From assembly GCA_963757605.1 (NCBI GenBank), contig CAVWSF010000001.1:816027-880026 (forward strand): DNA of 64,000 nucleotides, written 5' to 3'. The position numbers and the translations under genes are program-made. This stretch comes from JAICJC01 sp963757605 (GTDB taxonomy: Bacteria; Actinomycetota; Thermoleophilia; Gaiellales; JAICJC01). How positions within the stretch are numbered: the stretch's first letter is position 1; each line of letters begins with the position of its first letter. This document shows positions 8,431-16,501 of the stretch, piece by piece. Below the pieces are notes generated by a model that did no database searches, was not told the DNA's origin, and saw nothing but the letters and a program-made list of their open reading frames with translations.

Positions 8431-9368
8431 TAGCTCATCTCGAGCAGGACCTTGCCGAGCTTCCCCGGCGCCGACAGGTGGTCGAACGCCGCCGCGGCCT
8501 CGGCGACGGGGAACACCTTGTCGATGACCGGCCGCACGCGGCCCGCCGCCAGGTGCGGCACCACGGAGCGGGCGAACACCTGCACCGCGGCCGCCTTCTC
8601 CTCCATCGACCGGGCCCGCAGCACCGTGCCCATCACGCTCGCCCGCCGGCCCATGAGCGCCCGCAGGGAGAGCTCGGCATCCGCGCCCGCGCCGGTTCCG
8701 ACGACGATGATCCGCCCGCGCAGCGCGAGCGCCTCGAGGCTTCCGGTCAGGTTGGCGGCGCCGACGAGCTCCAGGACGACGTCCACACCGCGCGCCTCCG
8801 AGAGCACGCAGGGCTCGGCGCCCATGTCGGTGAGCGCCTCGCGGTGCGAGCGGGAGTTCGCGAGCACGCGGGCGCCGGCGGCGACGCCGAGCTGCACGGC
8901 GGCCGTGCCGACGCCGCCGGAGGCGCCGTTCACGAGCAGCGTCTCGCCGAGCGCGAGCCCGGCCCGGGTGAAGACCGCGTCGTGCGCCGTGATGAACGCC
9001 TCGGGCACGGCGGCGGCCTCGCGGTCGGTCAGGTCGTCGGGGATGCGGGCCACGTGCCGCTCGTGCACCGCGACGGTGTCGGAGAGGCCGCCGCCGCCGA
9101 CGAGGCCGAACACGCGCTCCCCGGCCCGCCAGGCCGTCACCGCCTCGCCGCAGGCGATCACCGTTCCGGCGATCTCGAGCCCGGGGATGTCGGCGGGCGA
9201 CCCCGGCGGAGCGGGGTAGTTGCCTGCCCGCTGGGCGACGTCCGCCGGGTTCAGCGCCGCGTGGGTGGCGCGGACCAGCACCTCCGAGGACTGCGGCACG
9301 GGATCGGGGCGCTCGTCGACCGCCATGACCTCCGGGCCGCCGGCGCCGTGGAACGTCACGGCGATCAT
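8430..9368 (-). CDS. zinc-independent quinone oxidoreductase (MDR family, Qor-like)
   Basis: 312-residue medium-chain dehydrogenase/reductase. It has a GroES-like N-terminus (LVRATHAALNPADVAQRAGNYP) and the NADP-binding Rossmann motif VNGASGGVGTAAVQLG (~146-161). The catalytic zinc ligands of alcohol dehydrogenases and the structural Cys4 loop are absent, as in NADPH:quinone reductase/zeta-crystallin. It probably reduces quinones or enones using NADPH. It is coupled to the downstream GNAT gene and divergent, by 8 bases, from the GlcD-like gene. Confidence 0.85.
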   Translation of the reverse strand: MIAVTFHGAGGPEVMAVDERPDPVPQSSEVLVRATHAALNPADVAQRAGNYPAPPGSPADIPGLEIAGTVIACGEAVTAWRAGERVFGLVGGGGLSDTVAVHERHVARIPDDLTDREAAAVPEAFITAHDAVFTRAGLALGETLLVNGASGGVGTAAVQLGVAAGARVLANSRSHREALTDMGAEPCVLSEARGVDVVLELVGAANLTGSLEALALRGRIIVVGTGAGADAELSLRALMGRRASVMGTVLRARSMEEKAAAVQVFARSVVPHLAAGRVRPVIDKVFPVAEAAAAFDHLSAPGKLGKVLLEMS

Positions 9369-9376
9369 CGCCTGGC

Positions 9377-10753
9377 ATGATGGCAGGCGTGGAGGCCGGA
9401 CAGCATCACCAGGCGCTCGCGGCGATCGTCGGCGCCGCCGGCGTGCGAGCCCCCGCGCCGCGCGAGTACCTGTCCGACGGCACGGCCGGGCGCGGGCTCG
9501 AGGGGTGGGCGGACGCCGTCGTTCTGCCCGGCTCGACCGAGGAGGTCGCCGCCGTCGTCGCCCATTGCTACGCCACCGACCTGGCCATCACGCCCCGTGG
9601 CGGAGGCACCGGGTTCGCGGGCGGCGCCGTGCCGCAGGGCGGGATCGTGCTCGGCATGGAGCGGATGGCACGCGTGCGGGCCTTCGACCCGCTGCTCTGG
9701 CGGATCCACGTCGAAGCCGGCGTCCCGACGGCGGAGCTGCAGCGGATCGCGCGCGGAAGCGGCCTTCGCTTCCCGCCCGATCCCGGAGCCGCCGAGCAGT
9801 CGCAGGTGGGCGGCAACGTGGCGACGAACGCCGGCGGCCCGCACGCCTTCAAGTACGGCACGACCCGGGCCTGGGTGACGGGCATCGAGGCGGTGATCCC
9901 ACCGGGCGAGGTCGTGACGGCCGGCGGGCCTGTGCGGAAGGACGTGGCCGGCTACGACCTGGTCGGGCTGCTCGCGGGCTCGGAGGGGACGCTCGGCATC
10001 CTGACCGCGGCCTGGCTGCGGCTGATCCCGGCCGCCGAGGTCGCGCTGCCGCTCGCGGGGCTCTTCCCGACCGTCGAGGCCGGGTGCGCGGCGGTCGAGG
10101 CGCTGATGGGAAGCGGGGTCGTGCCGGCCTGCATCGAGTACGTCGACGAGCCGGCGCTGACGGCGATCGGCGGCGACTTCCCGGGCCGCGCACCCGGCGC
10201 CGGGTTCCTCGTCCTGACCGAGGCGGACGGCTCGGCGGCCGAGGCCGCAACCGCGCGCGACGAGCTGCGCGAGGCGCTCGTCGACGCCGGCGCGACCTGG
10301 ACGGCCGCGCCCACGGGCGACGGCGTCCCCGCGCTCTGGAGGTGGCGCGAGTCGATCTCGCCACGGGTCACGGCCGTGCGCGGCGGCAAGCTCGCCGAGG
10401 ACGTGGCCGTCCCGGTCGACCGCCTGGCGGAGGCGATCCGCGGCGCGGCCGAGATCGGCCGCCGGCACGGGCTCGACACGATGAGCTGGGGGCACGCCGG
10501 CGACGGGAACCTGCACACCAGCTTCCTGGTCGCGCCCGATGACGCCGGCGAGCACGGCCGCGCCGAGGCCGCCTGCGAGGAGCTCTTCGACCTGGCGCTG
10601 CGCCTCGACGGCACGGTGACCGGCGAGCACGGCATCGGGCTCCTCAAACGCTCACACCTGGCGCAGCGGCTCGGCCCGGCGGGTCAGCGGCTGAACGCCG
10701 AGATCAAGCGGGCCTTCGACCCGAAGGGCCTCTTGAACCCGGGCAAGGGCTGA
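9377..10753 (+). CDS. FAD-linked 2-hydroxyacid oxidase (GlcD-like)
   Basis: 458-residue PCMH/VAO-family flavoprotein similar to the glycolate oxidase GlcD subunit and D-lactate dehydrogenases. The FAD-binding motif PRGGGTGFAGGAVP is at ~74-87, the SQVGGNVATNAGG isoalloxazine segment at ~137, and the C-terminal active-site region is SWGHAGDGNLH ... GEHGIGLLK. It likely oxidises a D-2-hydroxy acid to the 2-oxo acid. Start ATG 9377 or 9380; a GTG at 9389 is possible. Its TGA stop is the first triplet of an interspersed repeat (10751-10781) that also gives the convergent neighbour its stop. GlcE/GlcF partners are not adjacent. Confidence 0.88.
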   Translation: MMAGVEAGQHHQALAAIVGAAGVRAPAPREYLSDGTAGRGLEGWADAVVLPGSTEEVAAVVAHCYATDLAITPRGGGTGFAGGAVPQGGIVLGMERMARVRAFDPLLWRIHVEAGVPTAELQRIARGSGLRFPPDPGAAEQSQVGGNVATNAGGPHAFKYGTTRAWVTGIEAVIPPGEVVTAGGPVRKDVAGYDLVGLLAGSEGTLGILTAAWLRLIPAAEVALPLAGLFPTVEAGCAAVEALMGSGVVPACIEYVDEPALTAIGGDFPGRAPGAGFLVLTEADGSAAEAATARDELREALVDAGATWTAAPTGDGVPALWRWRESISPRVTAVRGGKLAEDVAVPVDRLAEAIRGAAEIGRRHGLDTMSWGHAGDGNLHTSFLVAPDDAGEHGRAEAACEELFDLALRLDGTVTGEHGIGLLKRSHLAQRLGPAGQRLNAEIKRAFDPKGLLNPGKG

Positions 10754-10781
10754 AACATTGGCATCAGGCACCGGTGTTTCA
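10751..10781. repeat. 31-bp interspersed inverted repeat, copy 1
   Basis: Begins TGAAACATTGG and ends CCGGTGTTTCA, with TCAGGCACC in the middle. The ends form an inverted repeat. The left TGA is the stop of the plus-strand GlcD-like gene and the right TCA is the stop of the minus-strand amidinotransferase-fold gene. Copies 2 and 3 are at 36464 and 37021. The hairpin could act as a two-way terminator. Confidence 0.8.
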
Positions 10782-11780
10782 GGCCGGGTCGCGGCGGAGC
10801 TCCATCGTGGAGCAGTGGATGCCGCCGCCGTTCTTGTGCAGCTCGAAGTACGGGATCCGCACGACCTCGATCCCGCGCTTCTCGAGGAGCTCGGCCGTGC
10901 GGGGCGAGTCGTCGGGCATGATCACGCGCCCCGGGCGGACGGTCAGGCAGTTGATCCCCCACTCCTCGCCGGGATGGCACCAGATCGGCTCGATCCCGAG
11001 CTCGGCCAGCCGGTCGAGGAACCAGTGCGGGAGGCCGGGCGCGTCCACGAGCGCCTTGTCGACGTCGACCATGCCGAGGTGAGCGTCGATGTGGATCGAG
11101 AAGCCGCCCATCGGGACGACGAGCAGCTCGATGCCGATCCGCGCGAGCAGGTCGCGCAGCTGCTCGGCCGCCTCGGCGTTGCAGCGGATCGAGGTGCCGA
11201 ACGCGGCGACGCGCGGCGTCAGCTTGACGAAGGTGCCGCCCTCGAACATCCCCGTCCCGACGATCGTCTGGAGGATCGGAACGCCGAGCGCGGCGACGGC
11301 GCGGGTCACGCTCGCCTCCTCGCCGCGGCGCATGAGCGGCGCCATGCGGCCGATGACGACGCCGCCGGGCACCGAGGCGAGCGGGTCGCGGGTGTAGATG
11401 GCCTTCGTGAAGCGCGGCGCGAGCGGGTCGGCGAGGTGGACGCTGACGCCCTCCGCCTCGAGCGCGGCGACGAGCCCGCCGTGCTGGGCGGCGACGACGT
11501 CGAGGTCGGGCGGCACTGGATCGGTCCAGTACCAGCCGCCCGCTGGGTCGACCAGCGCCTGGGCGCTCTCGTCCCACGCGTCGGCCGTGATCTGAGCGAG
11601 CTCTTCGCCCGGCCGGCGCATCAGGACGTCATGCAGGACGCCGACCTCGTCGTGCGATCCCCACCGGGCGCCCCAGACCCGCTCCAGCTCGCCGGGGTCG
11701 TGGAACCCCGGCTCGGGCACGGGCGGGCACAGCACCTGGTGGTACTCGACCGGCGCGCGGGCTGCCTCGTCCCGGAGCAT
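10779..11780 (-). CDS. amidinotransferase/arginine-deiminase-fold hydrolase (DDAH-like)
   Basis: 333-residue pentein-fold guanidine-modifying enzyme. Visible catalytic elements are the YTRDP acidic motif (~134), the histidine in FSIHIDAHLGMVD (~227), and the nucleophilic cysteine in NGGGIHCSTMEL near the C-terminus. The family includes dimethylarginine dimethylaminohydrolase, arginine deiminase and glycine amidinotransferase; the substrate is probably a (methyl)guanidino compound. ATG 11780 is preferred to a TTG at 11795. Its stop lies inside the 31-bp repeat. It is divergent from a zinc alcohol dehydrogenase gene. Confidence 0.78.
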   Translation of the reverse strand: MLRDEAARAPVEYHQVLCPPVPEPGFHDPGELERVWGARWGSHDEVGVLHDVLMRRPGEELAQITADAWDESAQALVDPAGGWYWTDPVPPDLDVVAAQHGGLVAALEAEGVSVHLADPLAPRFTKAIYTRDPLASVPGGVVIGRMAPLMRRGEEASVTRAVAALGVPILQTIVGTGMFEGGTFVKLTPRVAAFGTSIRCNAEAAEQLRDLLARIGIELLVVPMGGFSIHIDAHLGMVDVDKALVDAPGLPHWFLDRLAELGIEPIWCHPGEEWGINCLTVRPGRVIMPDDSPRTAELLEKRGIEVVRIPYFELHKNGGGIHCSTMELRRDPA

Positions 11781-11806
11781 GCCGCGATGGTACAACCCTG
11801 ATCGAG

Positions 11807-12898
11807 ATGCGCGCCGCCGTCCTGCACGAGCATCGAAGGCCGTTCACGATCGAGGAGCTCGACCTGGCGCCGCCCGGGCCGGCGGAGGTCGAGGTCAGGC
11901 TGCACGCGAGCGGCGTCTGCCGAAGCGACTGGAACACGGTCACGGGCGACACCCCGAGCCCGCTTCCAGCCGTGCTGGGCCACGAGGGTGCGGGCGTCGT
12001 CGCGAGCGTCGGCCCGGGCGTCGAGAGCGTCGCGCCCGGCGACCACGTCGTCCTCTCGTGGCTGCCGGCGTGCGGCCGCTGCCGCCACTGCACGAGCGGC
12101 CGGCTCACGCTCTGCGACGTGGCGGCGCCGGCGCTCCTGGCCGGGACGCTGCTCGACGGGACGACCCGGCTCTCGCTCGACGGCCGGCCCGTCCACCACT
12201 ACTCCTTCCTCTCCACGTTCGCCGAGCGCGCGGTCGTCCCGGAGGCGAGCTGCGTGCGCATCCGCGCGGATGCGCCGTTCACCGTCGCAGCGCTGGTCGG
12301 CTGTGCGATCACGACCGGCTGCGGCGCGGTGCTGAACCGGGCCCGGGTCGGGGCGGGGAGCTCGCTGGCGGTGTTCGGTGCGGGCGGCGTCGGCCTCTCG
12401 GCGATCATGGCCGCCCGGCTCGCCGGCGCCACGACGATCCTCGCCGTAGACCCGGCCGCGCCACGGCGGGCGGTCGCCCTGGAGCTCGGCGCCACCCACG
12501 CGGTGGGCCCGGACGAGGCCCAGGAGGCGATCGCCGACCTGACCGGCGTGGGCGCCGACCACGCGATCGAGTCGAGCGGCGCACCGGGCGCGGTCGCCGC
12601 CGCCTACCGCGCCATCCGTCGTGGCGGCACGCTGGTCTGCGTCGGCATCCCGCCGGAGACCGCCGTCGTCGAGCTCCCCGGCGCCGCCCTCGTCCGCGAC
12701 GAGAAGGTGGTGACCGGGAGCCTCTACGGGTCGTGCCGCCCGCACACCGATATGCCGATGCTGCTCGACCTCTACCTCGAGGGCCGGCTGCCGCTCGACC
12801 GCCTCGTCGGGGCGACGTACCCGCTCGACGAGATCGACCGGGCCTTCGCCGATCTGCGCGAGGGCGGCGGCGTCCGGACACTGATCGATCTGACGTAG
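11807..12898 (+). CDS. zinc-dependent alcohol dehydrogenase (MDR family)
   Basis: 363-residue MDR dehydrogenase. The catalytic zinc site is visible (C in GVCRSDW ~40, H-E in LGHEGAG ~61, later C in LVGCAITTGCGA), as is the structural zinc loop CGRCRHCTSGRLTLC (~88-102). The NAD-binding motif is VFGAGGVGLSAIM. This resembles class III/formaldehyde or aryl-alcohol dehydrogenases. It is the first gene of a plus-strand set and precedes Fae by 30 bases, so a role in aldehyde or formaldehyde handling is plausible but inferred. No glutathione-specific feature can be claimed. Confidence 0.88.
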   Translation: MRAAVLHEHRRPFTIEELDLAPPGPAEVEVRLHASGVCRSDWNTVTGDTPSPLPAVLGHEGAGVVASVGPGVESVAPGDHVVLSWLPACGRCRHCTSGRLTLCDVAAPALLAGTLLDGTTRLSLDGRPVHHYSFLSTFAERAVVPEASCVRIRADAPFTVAALVGCAITTGCGAVLNRARVGAGSSLAVFGAGGVGLSAIMAARLAGATTILAVDPAAPRRAVALELGATHAVGPDEAQEAIADLTGVGADHAIESSGAPGAVAAAYRAIRRGGTLVCVGIPPETAVVELPGAALVRDEKVVTGSLYGSCRPHTDMPMLLDLYLEGRLPLDRLVGATYPLDEIDRAFADLREGGGVRTLIDLT

Positions 12899-12914
12899 TC
12901 CCGCACTTCTTCGA

Positions 12915-12920
12915 TACCGT
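12915..12920 (+). promoter_or_regulatory. -10-like element (TACCGT) for fae
   Basis: TACCGT lies 8 bases before the ATG at 12929, fitting the leaderless pattern seen elsewhere in the window. It would give Fae and the downstream enzymes their own transcript. Confidence 0.35.
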
Positions 12921-12928
12921 GTCAGCCG

Positions 12929-13456
12929 ATGGACGGCGGCCTCGACAAGGTGGACGGACGCTTCGGCGAGGCGTGGGCGGGCACCGTGCCCGACGGAAGC
13001 CACGTGAACCTCGTGCTGGCGCGGCGCGGGTCGCCGACCGCGGCGGCCGCCGCGTCCGCGTTCGCGGCGCCGGGCCCCGGCCACGCGCCCGTGATGGCCT
13101 GCCTCGGGGCCGGAAACGCCGTGCGGCCCGCGACGATCGTCCTCAACAAGGCCACGATCGCCTCCGAGCTGCACGGCCTGATCACCTGGGGCGCGGCCCA
13201 GCTCGGGATCGCCGCCGGCATCATGGACTGCGTCGCCGAGGGCATCCTGACCGAGGACGACGCGGCCGACCTCGTGATCCTCGTCGCGGTGTGGGTCGAC
13301 CCGGACGCCGCCGACGAGACCGCCGTCCGGACCGCGAACCGGGAGGCGGTCCGGCGAGCGGTCGAGGATGCGCTCTCGAATGACCGCTCCGCGCGGATCC
13401 GCGAGCTCCTCGACCTTCGCGACAGCGCCACCAACGCGTTCTATTCGGGCTCATAA
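12929..13456 (+). CDS. fae: formaldehyde-activating enzyme family protein (Fae)
   Basis: 175-residue protein matching Fae, which condenses formaldehyde with tetrahydromethanopterin to methylene-H4MPT in the cytosol. The family N-terminus is clear (FGEAWAG...GSHVNLVLARRGSP). The catalytic histidine equivalent is H25 in GSHVNL. The core follows as MACLGAGNAVRPATIVLNKATI and IAAGIMDCVAEGIL. Length is typical (~165-175). It is rare outside methylotrophic proteobacteria, planctomycetes and archaea, so its presence here, 4 bases before an enolase-family gene and in line with an MttB gene, points to C1 release from a methylated substrate. Some Fae homologues act on other carbonyls. Confidence 0.85.
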   Translation: MDGGLDKVDGRFGEAWAGTVPDGSHVNLVLARRGSPTAAAAASAFAAPGPGHAPVMACLGAGNAVRPATIVLNKATIASELHGLITWGAAQLGIAAGIMDCVAEGILTEDDAADLVILVAVWVDPDAADETAVRTANREAVRRAVEDALSNDRSARIRELLDLRDSATNAFYSGS

Positions 13457-13460
13457 GCCC

Positions 13461-14567
13461 TTGCGGCTCCACGCGATCGAGACGCGCTCGTACCGCCTGC
13501 CGCTCGACCCGCCCTTCTTCGCTGCCTGGGACCCCGAGCCGCGGACGCATCTCGACGCGACGCTCACGGTCGTCACCTCCGACGACGGCACCACGGGCTG
13601 CGCCAGCGGCGACGCGCTCCCCGACCGCGCGCTCCTCGAGCGGCACCTGCGTGACGTCGACTTGGAGGATGCGGCCGCGGTGCACGAGGTGTGCCGCACG
13701 GTCGACTTCCACGGCGGTCGGACGTGGACGTGCGAGGTGGGGATCTGGGACCTGGTCGGCCGCGCCGCCGACCGGCCGCTGTGGCAGCTCCTGGGCGGGC
13801 GGAACGCGTCGCTCACGGCGTACGCATCGAGCGGCGAGCGGGTCGAGCCGGACGAGCGTGTGCGCCGGTGCGTCGCGCTTCGCGACGCCGGCTGGCGGGC
13901 GGTGAAGCTCCGGGTCGGGAAGGCGGGGCCCGCCGAGACGGCCGAGCTGGTGGGGGCCGTGCGGGCTGCGGTCGGGCCCGACATGGCCGTGATGGTCGAC
14001 GCCAACCAGGGTTGGCGCATGCCCGGCGATCGCACGCCACCATGGGACGTCGCCACCGCAACCGCCTACGCCCGCGCGCTCGAGCCGCACGACGTCCACT
14101 GGCTCGAGGAGCCGCTCCCCTGCTCGGACGTCGAGGGCTACGCGGAGCTGCGCCGCGCCACCGAGATCCGGATCGCGGCCGGCGAGATGGTGCGAAGCGA
14201 GCACGAGGCCCGCGACCTCGTCCTGCGCGGCGGCCTGGACGTGCTCCAGTGCGACGTCGTACTGGCGGGCGGGGTCGAGGGCTGCCGGCGCCTGTCCGCG
14301 CTCGCCGATGCCCACGGCGCCTCCTGGTCGCCGCACACGTGGTCGCACGGCCACGGGCTCCTGGCCAACCTGCACGTGGCGCTCGCGGTGTCGTCGAACG
14401 AGTTCCTGGAGGTGCCGTACGACCCGCCCGGCTGGACGCCGGAGCGGCGCGACTTCCCGCTGCGCCGGCCGGTCGAGGTGTCGCAGGGCACGCTGGCCCC
14501 GCCGCCCGGGCCGGGCCTGGGCGCGGAGGTCGACCTGGCCGACCTGGAGCGGTGGAGGACCGGATGA
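13461..14567 (+). CDS. enolase-superfamily enzyme (MR-type), cassette 1
   Basis: 368-residue mandelate-racemase/muconate-lactonising family protein with the standard capping domain and barrel. Metal ligands are D180 (VDANQGW), E216 (WLEEPLP) and E242 (AAGEMVRSE). Acid-base residues are K149 in AVKLRVG, D265 in LQCDVVLAGG and H292 in WSPHTWSHG. The His-Asp dyad marks the MR subgroup (racemases, acid-sugar dehydratases). The start is TTG 13461, four bases after the fae stop, which gives the usual N-terminus; the stop overlaps the next gene as ATGA. The cassette-2 homologue at 58609 has the Lys-Lys arrangement instead, so the two probably do different chemistry. Confidence 0.85.
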   Translation: MRLHAIETRSYRLPLDPPFFAAWDPEPRTHLDATLTVVTSDDGTTGCASGDALPDRALLERHLRDVDLEDAAAVHEVCRTVDFHGGRTWTCEVGIWDLVGRAADRPLWQLLGGRNASLTAYASSGERVEPDERVRRCVALRDAGWRAVKLRVGKAGPAETAELVGAVRAAVGPDMAVMVDANQGWRMPGDRTPPWDVATATAYARALEPHDVHWLEEPLPCSDVEGYAELRRATEIRIAAGEMVRSEHEARDLVLRGGLDVLQCDVVLAGGVEGCRRLSALADAHGASWSPHTWSHGHGLLANLHVALAVSSNEFLEVPYDPPGWTPERRDFPLRRPVEVSQGTLAPPPGPGLGAEVDLADLERWRTG

Positions 14568-16036
14568 CCGACCCGCTCGTCCTCACCGGCTTCGACCTGA
14601 GCGCCGGCGGTGTCGAGGACGTGGCCCGCCACGGCCGCCCCGTCGCGCTCGCTCCCGAGGCGGTCGCGCGGATGGCCGAGGGCTGGGAGATCGTCCAGGA
14701 GGCCGTGCGGGCGGGTGCCGCGGTGTACGGGCTCACCACGGGCGTCGGCGCCCACAAGCGGGTCTCGATGAGCGCCGAGCAGCTCGAGCATTTCAATCGC
14801 CTGCTGCTCCCGAGCCACCGCGTCGGCCAGGGCCCGCACGCACCCGCCGAGGTGGTGCGGGCGGCGCTGCTTCGGCTCGTGAACGGGTTTGCGAGCGGGA
14901 CGACCGGCGTGCGCCCCGAGCTTGCCGCGCGGCTCGTGGACGGGCTGAACGCCGGCGAGACACCCGGCGTGCGGATGCTGGGCTCGGTCGGCCAGGCCGA
15001 CCTGGCGCCGATGGCCGACCTGGCCCACGGCGTCATCGGCGACTTCCCGCTCAGGGGCACCGAGACGCTCTCGCTCGTGAACTCGAACGCATTCTCGACC
15101 GGGATCGCGACGCTCGCGCTGGCGGACTGCCACACGCTCCTGGACTCCCTGGACGTCGCCGGCGCGCTCGACCTGGAGGCGTTCGCCGCCAACCTGAGCG
15201 TGCTGCACCCGGCGGTCGCGCGCGTGCGTCCGTACCCCGGGCTCGTGCGCTCGATCGAGCGGCTGCGCGAGCTACTGCGCGACAGCTATCTGTGGGACGA
15301 CGGCGCGGCCCGGAACCTGCAGGACCCGCTGACGTTCCGAAACCTCGCCCATGTGCACGGCGCCGCACGCGACGCGCTCGATCACGCCGACGCGACGCTG
15401 GCCGTCGAGCTGAACGCCTCGCAGCAGAACCCGCTGCTCGTGCTGGAGGAGCGCCGCTTCATCTCGGTCGCGAACTACGACGTGCTGCCGCTGGCAGCCG
15501 CGCTCGACCTCGTCCGGATCTCGCTTGCACCGGTGCTCACCTCGGCCTGCGAGCGGACGCTGAAGCTGCTCGCGAGCCAGTTCTCGGGCCTCGCGCTCGG
15601 GCTCTCGGCCGACCCGAGCTCGCCGGAGGACGCGCTCTCCGAGTTCGGCGTCGCCACGGCCGCGCTCGCCGGCGAGGCCCGCCTGCTCGCCCAACCGGTC
15701 TCGTTCGAGCTCGCGACGACCAGCATCGCCGAAGGCATCGAGGACCGGATGACGATGGCGCCGCTCGGTGCCCGCCGGCTGGACGAGATGGTCGGGCTCG
15801 GCGAGCGCATCGCGGCGATCGAGCTGGTCGTCGCCGCCCAGGCCGTCGACCTGCGCCGGCCGCCGCGGCTCGGCCACGCGACCGGCGAGCTGCACCACCT
15901 CGTCCGCAGGGCCATCGCGTTCACGGGCGTCGGCCACGAACCGCCGCAGGATCTCGTCCCGATGCTGACCCTGCTTCGCTCCGGGGCGGTCGCGGCCTGC
16001 GGGCTGAGCCCGGGCGAGCCGTCGGCAGGTTCTTGA
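14564..16036 (+). CDS. histidine-ammonia-lyase homologue lacking the MIO triad, cassette 1
   Basis: 490-residue aromatic ammonia-lyase-fold protein of normal length. Family landmarks are present: VYGLTTGVGAHKR (~54-66), LVNSNAFSTG, LQDPLTFRN, ELNASQQNP and TSIAEGIEDRMTM. The key difference is at residues 140-149. Ammonia lyases have GSVG-ASG-DLAP and autocyclise Ala-Ser-Gly into the MIO electrophile; here the sequence is GSVGQADLAP, one residue shorter with no ASG. MIO-independent relatives such as ergothionase eliminate trimethylamine from a betaine, so betaine lyase activity is the leading inference. Its ATG overlaps the enolase stop by 4 nt. Confidence 0.85.
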   Translation: MTDPLVLTGFDLSAGGVEDVARHGRPVALAPEAVARMAEGWEIVQEAVRAGAAVYGLTTGVGAHKRVSMSAEQLEHFNRLLLPSHRVGQGPHAPAEVVRAALLRLVNGFASGTTGVRPELAARLVDGLNAGETPGVRMLGSVGQADLAPMADLAHGVIGDFPLRGTETLSLVNSNAFSTGIATLALADCHTLLDSLDVAGALDLEAFAANLSVLHPAVARVRPYPGLVRSIERLRELLRDSYLWDDGAARNLQDPLTFRNLAHVHGAARDALDHADATLAVELNASQQNPLLVLEERRFISVANYDVLPLAAALDLVRISLAPVLTSACERTLKLLASQFSGLALGLSADPSSPEDALSEFGVATAALAGEARLLAQPVSFELATTSIAEGIEDRMTMAPLGARRLDEMVGLGERIAAIELVVAAQAVDLRRPPRLGHATGELHHLVRRAIAFTGVGHEPPQDLVPMLTLLRSGAVAACGLSPGEPSAGS

Positions 16037-16075
16037 CGCTCGGGTAGCCGCGCCCGGGCGGGCGGGCGGGGAGCG

Positions 16076-16479
16076 TCACACGAGGCACGCGAAGCGTCAC
16101 GTGGCGGTCACGGAAGACGCCGAATGTCGTTCCAGTCGACCGACAAGTGTCGCTTCCCGCCGCCTGACCCCGGGCTCGCTTCGTCGCTGATCGTGTCGTA
16201 GAGCCGCGCCGGCCGGTTCTGGCGGCGGCACGCCGGATCACACAACCGTCACGGAACACACCGAATGTCGTTTCAGTCCACCGACAACCGTCGGCTCCAA
16301 CGCTGATCAGCCGGCCACCACTCGCACACGAGGCACCCGTACTGCCGCCTGACCCCGGGCTCGCTTCGTCGCTGATCGTGTCGTAGACCCGCGCCGACCG
16401 GGTCTGGCGGCGGCACGCCGGATCACACAACCGTCACGGAACACACCGAATGTCGTTTCAGTTGACCGACAACTGTCGG
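16076..16479. repeat. tandem direct repeats in the 465-base gap before mttB-1
   Basis: Two 135-base copies, 16160-16294 and 16345-16479, differ at about six positions and are 185 bases apart. Each starts CCGCCTGACCCCGGGCTCGC and ends in an imperfect or perfect ACCGACA..TGTCGGT palindrome. The last 45 bases of a third unit lie at 16108-16152, and a spacer-like CACACGAGGCAC occurs at ~16078 and ~16326. The array ends 22 bases before the methyltransferase start. I see no protein gene in it; it may be regulatory or a mobile remnant. Confidence 0.85.
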
Positions 16480-16480
16480 T
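16465..16480. promoter_or_regulatory. 16-bp palindrome upstream of mttB-1 (candidate operator)
   Basis: ACCGACAACTGTCGGT has perfect 7-base arms around AC. It ends 7 bases before the TAGACT -10 element, where a repressor would block RNA polymerase. Degraded versions end the other repeat copies at ~16280 and ~16138, suggesting a multiplied binding site. Confidence 0.5.
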
Positions 16481-16487
16481 ACCCAAC

Positions 16488-16493
16488 TAGACT
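16488..16493 (+). promoter_or_regulatory. -10 element (TAGACT) for mttB-1
   Basis: TAGACT lies 8 bases before the GTG at 16502, consistent with a leaderless transcript. A TTGACC at 16462-16467 is 20 bases upstream, a long spacing for a -35. Confidence 0.5.
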
Positions 16494-16501
16494 GAGCACC
16501 C

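Noticed and set aside
16108..16479. CRISPR array in the repeat region upstream of mttB-1
   Set aside because: Repeats are 135 bases, only two and a fraction copies, with one 50-base spacer; no cas genes nearby.
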